The position numbers and the translations under genes were made by a program. Positions 1-62,812 of a stretch of DNA of 64,000 nucleotides are shown here, piece by piece. A model generated the notes under the pieces. That model was not told where the DNA came from, did not search any database, and worked only from the letters and a program-made list of their open reading frames with translations. Origin of the DNA: Echinometra lucunter (lineage: Eukaryota > Echinodermata > Echinoidea > Camarodonta > Echinometridae); NCBI GenBank assembly GCA_029962745.1, contig CM057153.1:13963241-14027240 (forward strand). The letters run 5' to 3'. Numbering within the stretch: the first letter of the stretch is position 1; each line of letters starts with the position of its first letter.

Positions 1-3000
1 TTATAATGATAAAGAATTCCATTTAGCTTGCCATATTCAAGTCATTCGTAAAGTCATTCATAACTTACATGTATATGAACAGCTTTATGTATCAATCCCA
101 GGCATTAGAGTTGTTGGACAGTATTGTCTTTGATTTCAGAAATAGCAATAATTCAAGAGGAGCCTTTAACTATAAGATGACATTACGTTGAAAACTTACA
201 AAGAAGATGACATGTTAAGTCTAAATTTATATTTTAATTTACAAATAATCTCATTAGTGTTTTTATACTTGTTTATGTACACTGTATTATGATACACACC
301 CATATGTATAATGTTTGTGTGCCCAGGCAGTCCAATAATCCTTAATGAATGATTCACGATACAGTGGATGTAAACGCCTTCTATCACTGTCCTACACGTA
401 GAGATTATTCGACCTCCGAAAACAGGATATCTTTCGCTTGAATACAAACTCCCTGTTACTTGAACGCCTGCATGTGTACATCCTGTATTGTGAAATGTCA
501 TTGGAAAGTCCTAAGTTATTTTTTGCCCCATACGGTACTGACCACATCAAATATTTCAGAGTATATTTGTAAACCAACCACCAAAAGACACTTTGCTTAG
601 CATGGAAAGGGGTTTCATGAAACAATACTGTGTTCAAAAAAGAGATTTAGATATTATTTGTGTGAAAAGATTTTTAGAGTTTCAAATATAATAGCAATTT
701 AACATAAAAGCTACTAATGAATTGACAAGTTGACATAGCATGTGCACACACTTGAATTCAGGTGTTCACAGAATCAAACTGCCATTCAATTCCGTGCCCT
801 GTGGTTTCATGTCATCCTTTATTCACTTCAAACTACTGTAACCTTTGACCCCTAGAATGCCTGGTAAAGTTTGTTTGTTTGTTTGTTGTTTTGTTGGGTT
901 TTTTTTTGGGGGGGGAGGGGTTAATATAAAAAATATCTATTTTTCAGGTGATTGCTACACTTGAAGTACCAGTATATCTGATAATAGTAGCACATGTAAG
1001 CTGATGGCAATACTACAAATTGAATCAGATAACGTTACTAATAAAGTGATATTTTTATGTCAGTTTATGCTCATTGTTAAAACAAAATGCAGTCAACGCT
1101 ATACTTGGTAACACACGGAACATAAATTTAACTTGGATTGCTCTTGTGCATGTCAGGCTGTCTGCATGCATGTAGTTCTGTTGTAATATTGCAGTGTAGC
1201 TGTTTCATAGATCAAAACTGACATGGATCATAAATTACAGTTCTCTGCATCTTATTTTCGGTTTTAGGGTATAGTGCATGCAGTTGGTTAAAGGCAGACA
1301 TTTCCCCTGTTTAGACTATACACATGTACCTAAATTCATTGTATCTCTTTACGAAAAACCAAATATATGTAGCTTTATGATAAGCACTCACATTTCATTG
1401 TCTGAATGTTGCATAATGAAATGTCATTTTTAACCGAACGTCTTTTTATTGCAAAACTCATATTTGAGCATTGTTTTGGACAAAACTTGATATAGAGTCA
1501 GCATCACCTTGTAGTCTTTAAATGGTATCATAGAAAATTTAATAAGTGGGCGGGGCTTATTGCACTGGCATGCTTATATGACCAATACTTTTGTATGCTT
1601 CAGAACTGACTTTAACATAACCTATATGTACATGTAATACGTGTATGAAAACATTCCGTATAGGCTGAACTCAAATATTTGTATCTTTATGCAATATATA
1701 TCTGTGAGATACATTTTTTACAGGTGGGAATACTCCTTCAGCTGTACAGCATTTTTTTTCTTTATACCAGTTTTGTATTCCTCGCCAATAGCCTGAACAG
1801 ACTATTCTTGAAGGTTGCAATCATTACATGTCCTTGATTGAAATTCAGAGATATTCTAAAAGCAGTGCCTTCCATACATGTAGCTGGGTTTGTGATCTTC
1901 TGTACATTGTATGTGTACAAGCTTGAGTATTGCAGTGTGCATGGTACATATACTCTAAGTTTTGATGGAGAAACCAGTGTTCATTTTGTGACGTGATATC
2001 TGTTGGAATTAAATATAACTCTGGTAGGGTGAATAAAGCATGTCTTTCTTACATTAACTGACTACATATATCATTAATCACAGTGAGAAAAGCTACAATT
2101 AGCATAGATTTCTTCACTTGAATGAACTCTCCTTCTCATTTGAACTCATTCTTTACGATGAAAATGCCTTAAAAATGAACGACCTTAGTCAGAATGCAGC
2201 CTTGGATGTTGTACAATTCACCTAGATTTAGAGGACAGTGGCAACATAATTATGTTAACCGAAAAGCTGGATTGATTTCACCAAGGCATCCAAGGCGCTG
2301 CATCTCATTCTATTACTCCAGCTTATATTAGTCTTCATGCTCAGCCCATATTTTTTTTTTTTTTGTCAAAAAAAGTGGAGAAATATGTTGTAAAACAGAT
2401 CATTTGTTTGGGTAAGCGAGTTTTTTTGTTGTTCCCCAACTTCCCTTTTCATTTAGACTGCCTCAATTCCTTTTGTTTCGTTTTTGTTTGTATTTTTTTA
2501 AATCAAACCTGGAAAGAAAGCGTTTGGGCTTATAGTACACCCCTTCAATGTTTTCGCCACTTTAAATGAAATATTTCCATCTTGTATAGACATCAAAGAA
2601 AGCATTTTAGTGATCAGCCAAATTAATCTTTGAGGTATTTTGTTTTTGCAGAACTTTTATATCCGTGCATGCATCCATTTTGTACTGCCACTTGAAAATA
2701 AGACGTTTCATGAAAATAGGACGTTTCACGAATTGCCTAACATATCAAATGCATGTATCATTCTGTGGCAACATACGTCTAATACAAAGTTCTGTCACAT
2801 TTATATACACCCTATTTAGTTTACATTGAATGTAGGTGGCTGATTAAGATGTATGACATTTTGGAGAACAAAATGATTAAGGATTTCTTTTAAAAACATT
2901 TACTAAACACACAGGGGACCACCTCCCCCATGCTTTACGCAAATGTGTGCATCATTCCCAATTGCCTAAGGAGCCTTATTTGTCTTTTGTGCGATCTGTG

Positions 3001-4527
3001 ATTCCCCTATAATTACTCTCGATATATGAAATTGCCCCCACACACCCACTCCTACACTTATTTCCCTATCTTCTGCATGTTTTGTTCTTTTAATTTCCTG
3101 CCAGGTTATGGGAGTCCCCCACCCACCTCCTCCTACGGGCGCATATCATTTCTTCCTTTGCGCACATTTCACTTGATACTACAAGCAAGATTCTCCCTTT
3201 TAATTGTTTGTTGTTTCAGCAGTTCTATCCAGAAGATTGCAGATAATTTGTTCCGTTTTCATTTCATTACATCATTCAACTTCACACTGAACATTGGCAC
3301 TAGGCTTCCATACAGTTTTATAAACTTAGCAGTGCAAGTATCCTTGGGTTAAAATTATATTATCATGACATAAAGTTATGAAAGTTATGAAATATATGTA
3401 CATTTTTATTTGCAAAAAGTGTAATGAATTATTCATTCATTTTGTTAGATGAATTCTGTGTAGAATTATTCATAACCCAAAGGAGATCCCCCTTCCCTTT
3501 TTCCATGCTAAAAGTAATAGAGTTGCTTGTTAAAGCATGCATTGCTTTGATACGGAACAGGAAAATTTAGATAAAGAAATTAATGTTGTATAGAGAATTA
3601 TTTGTTGTTAATGTTGTATAGAGAATTATTTGATGAACTCATAGTTTGAGGTGTGCGTACAAATGACACACATTAATGAGCATTGTGCAAAGAGAGCAGA
3701 TTGGGATAGAAATGCATGACTGTGTTCAATTTTATTTATAAGCGTATACATATTATGTTCACAACACGAGTATAGATAAGAGTGATTGATCTAATTCTGT
3801 AATGAGCTCTTTATTGAAATGATTCCCAAGCCACCATTGTACATCATTTTGTTTTATGCTTCTCTGGTATGATGGTGAAATGAGATAGTTTAATTATTAA
3901 TGGAAAACTGTATGGTTGTTGTTTATAATGTTAAGTACTTTCCCCGTCTGATTATGGGTTTGGTACAGAAACGTCAGGTGCCACACAACTTCGGCTGATG
4001 TCACAGTTCTGTCCCCACCATGCTAGAGAGATTACCTGTTCAAAGCTAGCTGAATGCCCCAAGGGAAATAATACTAGTGGACACAGGTAGAATAAATTGC
4101 TCCTCAGCTAGTCTAAGAAGAAGTCATCATCAGTCTCCTTGCTCATCACATTAACAAAAAAAAAAAAAAAAAAAAACAGTCTGTCTTTGAAATTACTGCA
4201 AGAGAACCATCTTTTCAACTGATTGAAAATCATTGCATTCTTTTCATTTTATTTTATATTTCTTTGCATACTTCACTGATATGTGCATTCCTTGGAAAAT
4301 ATGTGTTTAAAATGGAATTGTTGCAGAAAGTATTACAATCATATACATTTAATGTAGCCCCCTGCAAAGGGGTGTGTGTGGGGGGGGGGGGGGGGGGGGG
4401 TGCGGGGGAGGAGGGTAGGAATTATAATAGTAATTATGGTAAGCAGTTTTTACATGGTGCATATTAATCATATTCTCTGAGTGTAACAGTAAATATAATA
4501 TAATTTTTACCCATTTACTGCAATTAA

Positions 4528-4935
4528 CCCATTCGTGACAGGAATTATTTAAAGCCTAATTTGATCAGCTTTTATTCTTCAAATTGGCAACACCAACTTT
4601 TTTATTTTATTGCTACATTTTTCTTATAAAACGTCATGTATCTGAAATGAATATAAATTGACAGAAATTATGATGAGACGTCAAAAAGTTGCCAATTTGC
4701 AGGGGAAAATTGTGATTTTAAACCTTCTATCACATTGCCAATTTAAGGATTTTAATGCTTATTTTCCTTTAAAAAATTTTCAGCATCAAACAACGAATAT
4801 TGACGCAACCAAAATGGTCACAGTTTGTGTAGAATTTTTTGCTCTTTCTGCTCATGTATTTGGTATGATTTTTAGGGCTTTGCATCAAAAGATATTAGGC
4901 CAAACCACAAAATGTGGACCTCTGTCATGAATGGG
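4528..4935 (+). mobile_element. 408-bp piggyBac-like MITE, family A, copy 1
   Basis: TTAA (4524-4527 and 4936-4939) flanks an element that begins CCCATTCGTGACAG and ends CTGTCATGAATGGG, an inverted repeat with one mismatch in 14. TTAA target duplication with CCC...GGG ends is the hallmark of piggyBac transposons. No transposase is present. Internally the motif TTGCCAATTT recurs in both orientations. Two other full copies, at 40098-40505 (reverse) and 51503-52394 (with an insertion), have the same 408-bp length. Confidence 0.88.
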
Positions 4936-6223
4936 TTAAGATGGGGGCCTATATCCTTGCACACCGGTGTGCTCATCCTTGCTTTCTGATGAAAAAGCTT
5001 GCGTTCATGCATACTGCCATACATCAGGTAAAACAATAAAGAATTTATTATGTAACCTACATTGACATGTAAATCTAGAATGATGTACAACTTTACAGAA
5101 CGACTTGAGGAGCATGCAAAACATGTCCTCAAGTTATTATGCAAAGCTGGAGTTTGGGGCACTAATGGATCGATTAGCGTGCATGATTGAGATTGGGCGT
5201 GAAGTGGTTTATGCATTTACCTCATCTTTTCACAACAAAGACATCCAACAACTTGACAGCCTCGATACATAATAATTGCAATCCTCATTTCCGCTTTTAC
5301 AACACCTAATATGTTGCGAATCATATGAACCCATTGGGCACAATTTGATTTTAACATAACACTTTGCCTGAGTTATCTAAGGCTTGGTTTAATCAAACTC
5401 TTTCATTTACTGGCAGCAATGTGACACAAGTTTCAAGTGAGTGGAATTTTGAGCTCACATGATATGAATAGTTATTCCCCATCTTCCTTAGATAGCAGTT
5501 TGATAGGAGATTTCGAAGAGGAGAATGATATCCATTTTCTCCTTTCTACCAGTATTTCCTACAAATTGGTTAGCTTTCTTCATTTACTTTTTAATATTTC
5601 CAATGTTATTTATATTGTACAGAGTACATGTAGCAGTGTCACTTAAAAAAAACCAAAAAAAACCCACACATTTCAAAATGGTCCTGTCAGCTTACATGTA
5701 CATGTACATCTCTTAGATGTGTTTTGAAATTGAAATGCAGAAAAGCCAGTCCACAATTTACAGAAAATTTTATAGTTAATTAGATGCCCTGTTTTTGTAC
5801 GGGACGGATGGAGAGCTGTTTAAATATATCCTACTGAGTGGATGCAAATTCTTGGTGTTGTCCACATCTATCAATGGTAAAACAGCATTGAGGTTGTAAC
5901 GCTATCCACATCTTTTCTCCTCATCTCATGCAACAGGGTTCAATGTCTCTCCTATTACCACAATCTCAAAATCAAATTGACCTTATACAGAGTGGCTGAA
6001 GTGTTCATCAAATATTTACATATTAAAGCTGATGCAGTACACCACAGCCGATGAAAACCTCTTAAAGAGACAGATATTATGTTGATGTTTCAGTCACGTT
6101 CTGCAGAATCCAATATTTTCTCATAACGTGCAGATAATTTTACTTATGACAGGGACCTACACGGTTTTAATGAGTTGTCACTTTGTAACACAGGCTAATT
6201 TCAATGCTTACTTGTACTTGCAT

Positions 6224-6878
6224 ATATCGTCCCTGTTTTCACGAAGTTACGGACAAGCCCGTAACTTAAAAAAGGTTAGTTTTGAGTAAATCGCTTTCAA
6301 AGTTTCAAACCTTAATCTCAGCCTCTTTAATGTATGCAGGGTGAATAAATTTTTATATCCTCGTATAGGGCATATTCTGGACAATATTCATTATTAATCA
6401 TTTGCATATTCCTTTTATGTTTTAGAAGAAAAAGAGGTGTAAACATTGCTGTCATTTCGTGGAAACACAAAATTCAAGGTCCCACTATGATTTTGTTTTC
6501 ACAAAGTGACGGATCTCAGCTGCACGCATGTTAGACAAATGGGACTTGATGAGCGCACATTTTACCTAATTGTGCACGATCACATATTCAAATCGACGCG
6601 CTCTTTTATTTTTTTCACGAAGTGACCGAACTCAGCCGTACACGTAAAACATACGGGACGGCTGAAAGCCATCGCTTCATGAAAACAGAAAATCCCTTTA
6701 CTAGGTATTTCTTGTTGATGTCATTGTCATAGTTATGTAATTAGACATTATTACAGCCTGAAACTCTGTGAGGTTCAAGATGTTAGCGAAAGATCTCCAA
6801 AAACGCAAAAAACTCAAAATTATTTTAAAATATGCGATTTTCCTTGTATCCGTCACTTCGTGAAAACAGGGACGATAT
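6224..6878. mobile_element. Inverted-repeat element of about 655 bp (family D)
   Basis: The first 30 bases or so at 6224 and the reverse complement of the last 30 at 6878 are nearly identical. They start ATATCGTCCCTGTTTTCACG and differ at one position in the next ten. Variants of the same end motif (CACRAAGTGACSGA) also occur inside the element near 6500, 6617 and 6680 (inverted). No target duplication is clear. No coding capacity is seen. The right end abuts a truncated family A copy. Confidence 0.72.
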
Positions 6879-6880
6879 AC

Positions 6881-7065
6881 ATTGCCAGTTTGAGGCTTTT
6901 AGTGCTTATTTTCCTTTTAAAAAATCAGCATCAAACATTGATACTGATGCAACCAATATGTGTACAATATATGTGTAGATTTTTTTGTGCTCTTTCTGCT
7001 TATGTTACGGGTCTGCATCCATAGTTATTTTGGCAGACCACACACTGTGGATTCTCTGTCACTGT
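6881..7065 (+). mobile_element. Truncated copy of the 408-bp family A element
   Basis: The sequence from the internal ATTGCCA motif through the stretch corresponding to CTCTTTCTGCT, the GACCACA motif and CTCTGTCA follows the right half of copy 1 (4528-4935). Divergence is clearly higher, and the terminal GGG-TTAA is lost. Its left half is missing where family D ends. Confidence 0.7.
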
Positions 7066-7492
7066 GGTGCTCTCAGTGATGTGAATGCGACCATGTTCCC
7101 CTCAGGAAAATAGTCCCCAAATTTTATATTACTTTGGGTACCATAGCTTCTAACCAGACCCTCTGTTGGCTGTATATATTTGTATAATATCGGTTAGTAC
7201 CACAATTACATACTAAAGCAGTTCATGTACACATACATGTAAACTACTCTGAGCGTACTGATCTGTATCTTTTTCAGCCATGATGAAAGTGAGTAACTGC
7301 TGATTCAGATGAATTTGATTGACTTGAGTTGAGGTTTTAAAACGTTTGTTAGGTATTCTGGAGTTAGCATCTATACAAATGGTATATGCTCATATCTATT
7401 CTTTGACAAACATTATAATTGACTGAAATACATGTACAAAAGCACATAACACAGATAACAGATCCTGATTTGAAAAGTAGATGGATATTTCA

Positions 7493-7824
7493 TTGTGTGC
7501 AGTCAAAATTGAAGTAGGTCAAGTCATCGCAAAGCAATATGGCAAAAGCATTAGAGGGTGTTGAATGTCCTCCAGTCAGCCTGACTTCACAACCAAGCTC
7601 GATCTGCATAATGTGATGCTCCTCCCTTACAACGAACATTCCCAGGCAAACGGTCAAATTCACACTCGGAACTTCCTCGGTGTGATCACACCATTTTGTT
7701 GATTCGGCCGCTTCTCCGAGGGCTTTGACGTGGTCGCTCGGAAGAAATGTCGCGGGCGCCAACTGCGCGCTTTCACCCTTGATTGCCTGTTGTTTTTCTG
7801 AGTCGGGGATGCGTGTCGTAATCG
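7493..7824 (-). other. CpG-rich block with an open reverse-strand frame; unidentified
   Basis: A reverse-strand frame is open for about 110 codons from 7824 down to a TGA at 7490-7492, with no ATG until its middle. CpG dinucleotides are dense at 7680-7820 (for example GCGGCCGC-like and GCGCGC runs), unlike the AT-rich surroundings. I do not recognise the protein. It could be an antisense exon, an old retrocopy, or a chance frame within a promoter-like CpG island. A GTAAGG donor-like site lies within it on the reverse strand. Confidence 0.25.
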
Positions 7825-8244
7825 TCAGTACAGATTATATCAACACACCGTCCTTAGCAGGGCTTATATCAGGAAGGGATTGAAGTGTCTGTGGGATATA
7901 ATTGCAGTCAATCTACTTTCATTAATTTGGCTACCCTCCATTGAGCAAGCAATCATTTTTGTGAAGACAGACCCGCTTTATTCCTCGCTGGAATTATTAT
8001 TGCTTATAATGATTTAGGAAACATGACATCAAGAGAATATGTATGTCAAGCTTGAAATGTAATTTTTCATTCTATTTTTCTTTGTGAAATTGAATTGGAG
8101 GAGTCACTATAGGACAATAACGCAGGCTTAATCCATAATTTATTAAAGATAGATTTTTGGAATTTTGACTTTGTGATTTAAACATAAAGGAATATTAAAT
8201 CATCAATGAGGAATATAGAAAGTGTTGTGGTGTTGTTTGGCAAA

Positions 8245-8440
8245 GTTGATGCCTGGCTCCTAATGTCCTTCAGCAAGACATTTAATCCACCTTTGCTGCA
8301 CTCTACCCAGGTGTATAAATGGGTACCTGGCACTGCTGGGGTAATAATAATATTTATGATAATTCATTGTAAGCGCCTTGAGCACCCCTTGGGGTGGATA
8401 TGTTGTGCAGTATAAATATCTGCATTATGATTAATTATAA
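8245..8440 (+). repeat. SINE-like dispersed repeat with 3' tail
   Basis: A block with motifs seen in invertebrate SINE-type repeats: a GTCCTTCAGCAAGACA-like segment, then CTACCCAGGTGTATAAATGG, then CGCCTTGAGCACC and an AGTATAAAT tail followed by ATT-rich simple sequence. The assignment rests on my memory of similar tails in marine invertebrate genomes. A related tail may lie at 9206-9300. Confidence 0.45.
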
Positions 8441-11400
8441 TTGTTATTATTATTAATTTCATTATTATTAATTATTATAGAATGAAGGTGATGATCTTTA
8501 TCATCCTGCCTTTTTTGTTGTTGACTGTACCTTGATAGTTTTTGTGAATGTATTTAGTATTCTGTCTAACTCAGATTTATGAGAAGACACACCATGAATT
8601 GTGATAAATGTGATCCCTATTGCTTGACAAGCTTTATAAGTTGACTGAAGGATGACCTTTCTGCTACTACGCTCTTCCCTTAGCATCTTCCGCCTCTAGT
8701 AAATTGAAGGCTAGGATCAATTTCGACCAGGCCTTCGTGTGTCGGTGTTAAGGGAATGTTGAGCATCACTCAACATACAGTAATCTCTCCATGCACAATG
8801 AAAATTCATTTCCCTCTGGCTTTTATTCTAATTTTCGTGGTGGAGGTGGGGGTGGGGGGGGGGCAGTGCTCCGAGGGAGACTTCATGTGTAAACATCCTC
8901 TGTTCAAATGGTACTGTACTCTCCAATTGCATATCCTAGAATTTGTAAATGTTAGATTCCTCTGGGAGGGGGGGTGGGGGGAGGCATGGGGAAGAGAGGT
9001 CCACAAGCTGGTTTTACCTTATGCTGAAGATATTCCCGCTCACTTCGTTATTTTCATGTAAGAATAATTTGTCCAGAAGTCAGTCTGATTGATTTGACGT
9101 TCAAGCTGTGTATTGCTATCCTTGGAACGGAAGCATTTGTTGTCAAATATTGTTCCATGTTTTTATTGATCAGTAGTGTTTCCATGACTTCAAACAACTG
9201 TAAAACATTTTCCCCCAAATACTGAGGAGTAGTAGCTGATGGGTACTGGCGCTACCAGAATAAAAGCATCGCTATCATTATTATTATTATTATTATAGTC
9301 GTCACAGAAGAGAAATGATTTGTTGCACCATTCTGTGTCATGACGTGGCTTTTGTTTTCATTTAAATTTTTAGCTTCTATTAATTCTTCAAATGTATGGA
9401 TTGGAAATTATTGGCTTTCCAGAAGTTATTGATGTTCAAGATATAATAAGGATCAACATTTTCCAATTATTATTGTAATCCTTCGTAGTGCTGTACATGC
9501 CCTTTAAATTTCATCCTTGTAGAAATTATATACAGATGATATGAAACAGAAACTTATGTGCTATTCCCAACCTTAATAAATATAGATTAGAATCCATGAG
9601 TAACAATTAACGATTGTACGTTGATTCTAAACAGGCAGCATTTTCCTTTGTTGGGGTCTAGAAATAGGTGAAATAATCTCATTCATGTCGTTAATCGCTG
9701 TGTTTCTCTTTTATTTTCGATAAATTATGGCAAGGCGTGGAAAGCTGGATATCTTTTGGTGATATTTTATATAGAACTTAGAATCATCCATATGGCTGTA
9801 GATACAGATAATCCTTTTTTCCTTGATATCTTGTTGTTTTAAAAAAAATTCTGTGGAATATATGATAATGATTCTTCATTTGTCATTGCCTTGTCATTGC
9901 CAAAGCTTATCAATCTGGGCTTCACTTGTAGAACTCAAGAAAAGTACAATGGGAAAAAATTCAGACTTGGAAGGGGATACAAACATATAATACAAACTGG
10001 TTCCACCTGAATATCGGACTGCACTACTGTCTACAACACATGCACATGTAGAACTGTACTAGTAGTGAAAAGCTTGAGCATTTATAGTGGTGGCACAGAA
10101 GTACATGTAGTTTTCAATTGACCCCCTTGTCCATGTACATGCATGGAGCCAGAGGCAAAGTTTACAGAGCTGGATGTCAACGAGACTGCACTTTTGACCA
10201 TGGGTCAGATGCACTTGAAAGGTCATTGGCAGTGGGTTGCACCCCCTTTTTAGCCCCTTTTCACACAGACTTGTACATTTAATACACATATTTTTTCATG
10301 TAGTGATGCTTAACACCCCCATCGTTCATAGATCTACTTGCACTGGTGATTTTTGCCTATGCAGCTGTAGTGATGTCATTATGATGATGTAGGTTATGAC
10401 TATATGATGACAGTACGCTTGTGTTGTACTTCACATCCATGTAACATTCTTACATGTATTTTTATGCTATAATGTATGTAGGTTTTATGCTGTCAGCAAA
10501 ATATTGAAATTACATTTACCTGTTGTAATTCCCCGTATTTTTGACAAAAGAAATGAAAAGCTGTTACCATTTCAGAGAACTGACATCTTGCAGTATGCTG
10601 TCCTGAAAATCTCTCTTTCTCTGCAACCATTGTAAGGTTTGTTACACATTCGTACAGCAAGTTTACCATAGTAAGTGTCAGTGTCTGGACAAGGTTTGAG
10701 CAATGATGTGTTGACATGGGTTTGAAGGCTGTGGGTAAACACAGATGACCTCATACCTCTGGAATGCCATATACATTGGGGTCATAGTCTCAAATGCACA
10801 CTGACGTGAACTACATGTAGTGATTCATTTTTTTCGATTGTAGATTGATATTTTTGTGTGTTAGATACTAACTCAGCAGATTTTTACCCTCCAGATGGGG
10901 TTATGATGACTATATTTAATGCTTATACTACATGTATCTCAAACTCAAAAACATTTGATGCTTAAGCCATTCCCAGAATGTTAGCTGTACTCTATGTACA
11001 TTACATGTATTTCGCGTGGCAATATGCTTGCAAGTTTGCAATTAATTTAGTGTTGTAATGTAAATTTATTATTTCTTGATGACAGTACACTTGTTTATGT
11101 TGTGACTGCATCAAAATTTACATTGTTACATGTGCCATTTACATGTACATGATCTGCATATCTGAAAGTGATTTATTTCTCTTAAGTGTTTGATGTTTAT
11201 TTATATCATATCATACATATTTTGTTGTTGTAATAAAGGTGATCTGTGCTTAACAAGCCTTGCTTCTATACAGACCACCTCTTTCCCATATTTTCGATAT
11301 TTTCAGCTCTTTGTCCATAAGTTTTATTCTTGTTGTTTTTTAACCTTATTGATATTATACATGTATGTATTGTTTTCTGGTTATTGTGGAAAGAAATCAA

Positions 11401-11569
11401 TGAACTTGAACTTGAACTTCATGTACATGTATAAACTTTCACCTGAATTCTCTCGTCCATGTTTCCAACCAAATTAATACATGTATGAATATCAGTGAGT
11501 GTTAATACTGTTTTGAAATTCAATGACCTTTATACATGTCCACTGTATTTGAGGTTTTTGGATCCTTGA

Positions 11570-61733
<50,164 letters not shown>

Positions 61734-62458
61734 GTCAGTTGGCAATTTGGATGCCAAAAGTCAACTTTTCTTCCTATTCTGTCTTCTTTTATGTCTCTTC
61801 AGTGTCCTGCTATGATATATTTTGCCCATTCCACATTACTACTCCCATTATGATTAGATACTTGTAAAATACAGACAAGTCAGCAGTGTATCTGAATCTG
61901 TTCTATATCTAAGAATTAGGCTTTCAGTATCATTAAATTACATAAGTATATTTGTTATAAAAACATGATATAATCTTGATAAGAATCTAGTGCCTTTTGT
62001 TCTGCAAGAGGAAAGGGTTCCTTATTCTACTTGTCTAAAGACTTGAATTTCTTCTTTTTTTCTTAAAAGAATATTTTTGAGTGTAATTAATTTATACTAA
62101 AAATATTTTTTAGTCAGGAAAAGAAACAGAGCAGATTTGACTGTATTTTACAAGTATCTTCCATCCGGCTCAGAATTATAGTTAAACTGGTGAAAATTGT
62201 GCTGTTCTAGTTGTAGACTAGTTCTGTCGAAGAGACGCTCTGTGCATCCACACTGCTTCTACAATCTGCACCGCTTTTTTTGTGGCTCTCTCTCTTTGTT
62301 GTGTGTAGCGATTGTCATAATTTGTCAGATGTTGTAAATCTTTGTCAGTAGTCGAGTCTTGTGTTAAGATGTTATACGTGTAGTAATCTGTGTTTCAGTG
62401 TGCTTCACTTTCAGTGTTTCTTGAAGAACATTGAATTTTACAAGTGGATGGTGGTCAT

Positions 62459-62476
62459 ATTCTCTCTCGCTCTTCT

Positions 62477-62512
<36 letters not shown>
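62459..62512 (+). repeat. (CT)n microsatellite
   Basis: Pyrimidine repeat on the + strand. A second, less regular one lies at about 62985-63070. They create acceptor-like pyrimidine tracts. Confidence 0.95.
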
Positions 62513-62516
<4 letters not shown>

Positions 62517-62586
62517 CTATCCTTTAATTTGTATCTATTCCTTTGTTCTTTCCTCTCCCAGTTCTTCACTCCTATGTTTTCTCCAG

Positions 62587-62670
62587 GCCCCTAAAGCTCC
62601 ACCATTTTGTCCAGATCCATTAGAAGGCCAACCTAAGCATCCATCAATATTCATGATAAAAAATGAATAA
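62587..62670 (+). CDS. SCRIB: Candidate alternative last exon of SCRIB (PDZ1-only isoform)
   Basis: After ATGTTTTCTCCAG a phase-0 frame of 27 codons (APKAPPFCPDPLEGQPKHPS, then IFMIKNE) ends in TAA at 62668-62670. AATAAA follows at 62807-62812. Joined to exon 18 or 19 it would give a protein ending after PDZ1. It could equally be a chance acceptor created by the CT repeat. Confidence 0.35.
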   Translation, partial: APKAPPFCPDPLEGQPKHPSIFMIKNE

Positions 62671-62806
62671 TTCATTTTGTAAGATGCTTCCAACTAGTAG
62701 CATTTGTTTGTACGCGTTATGAAATATTACACGCATTAGCTTCCCGCATGCGCAGTTAATGCATATTATAAATGCGCAAAAAATGTGCATTAAATCAAAG
62801 TGTCAC

Positions 62807-62812
62807 AATAAA
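62807..62812 (+). promoter_or_regulatory. AATAAA, possible polyadenylation signal of the alternative last exon
   Basis: Canonical hexamer 137 bases after the candidate stop codon. AATAAA is common by chance in AT-rich DNA, so this only supports the model if 3' ends map nearby. Confidence 0.3.

Noticed and set aside
7262..7295. Possible micro-exon (CAG, then CCATGATGAAA, then GTGAGT)
   Set aside because: Only 11 bases, which would break the phase. It does not match the Scribble N-terminal repeats.
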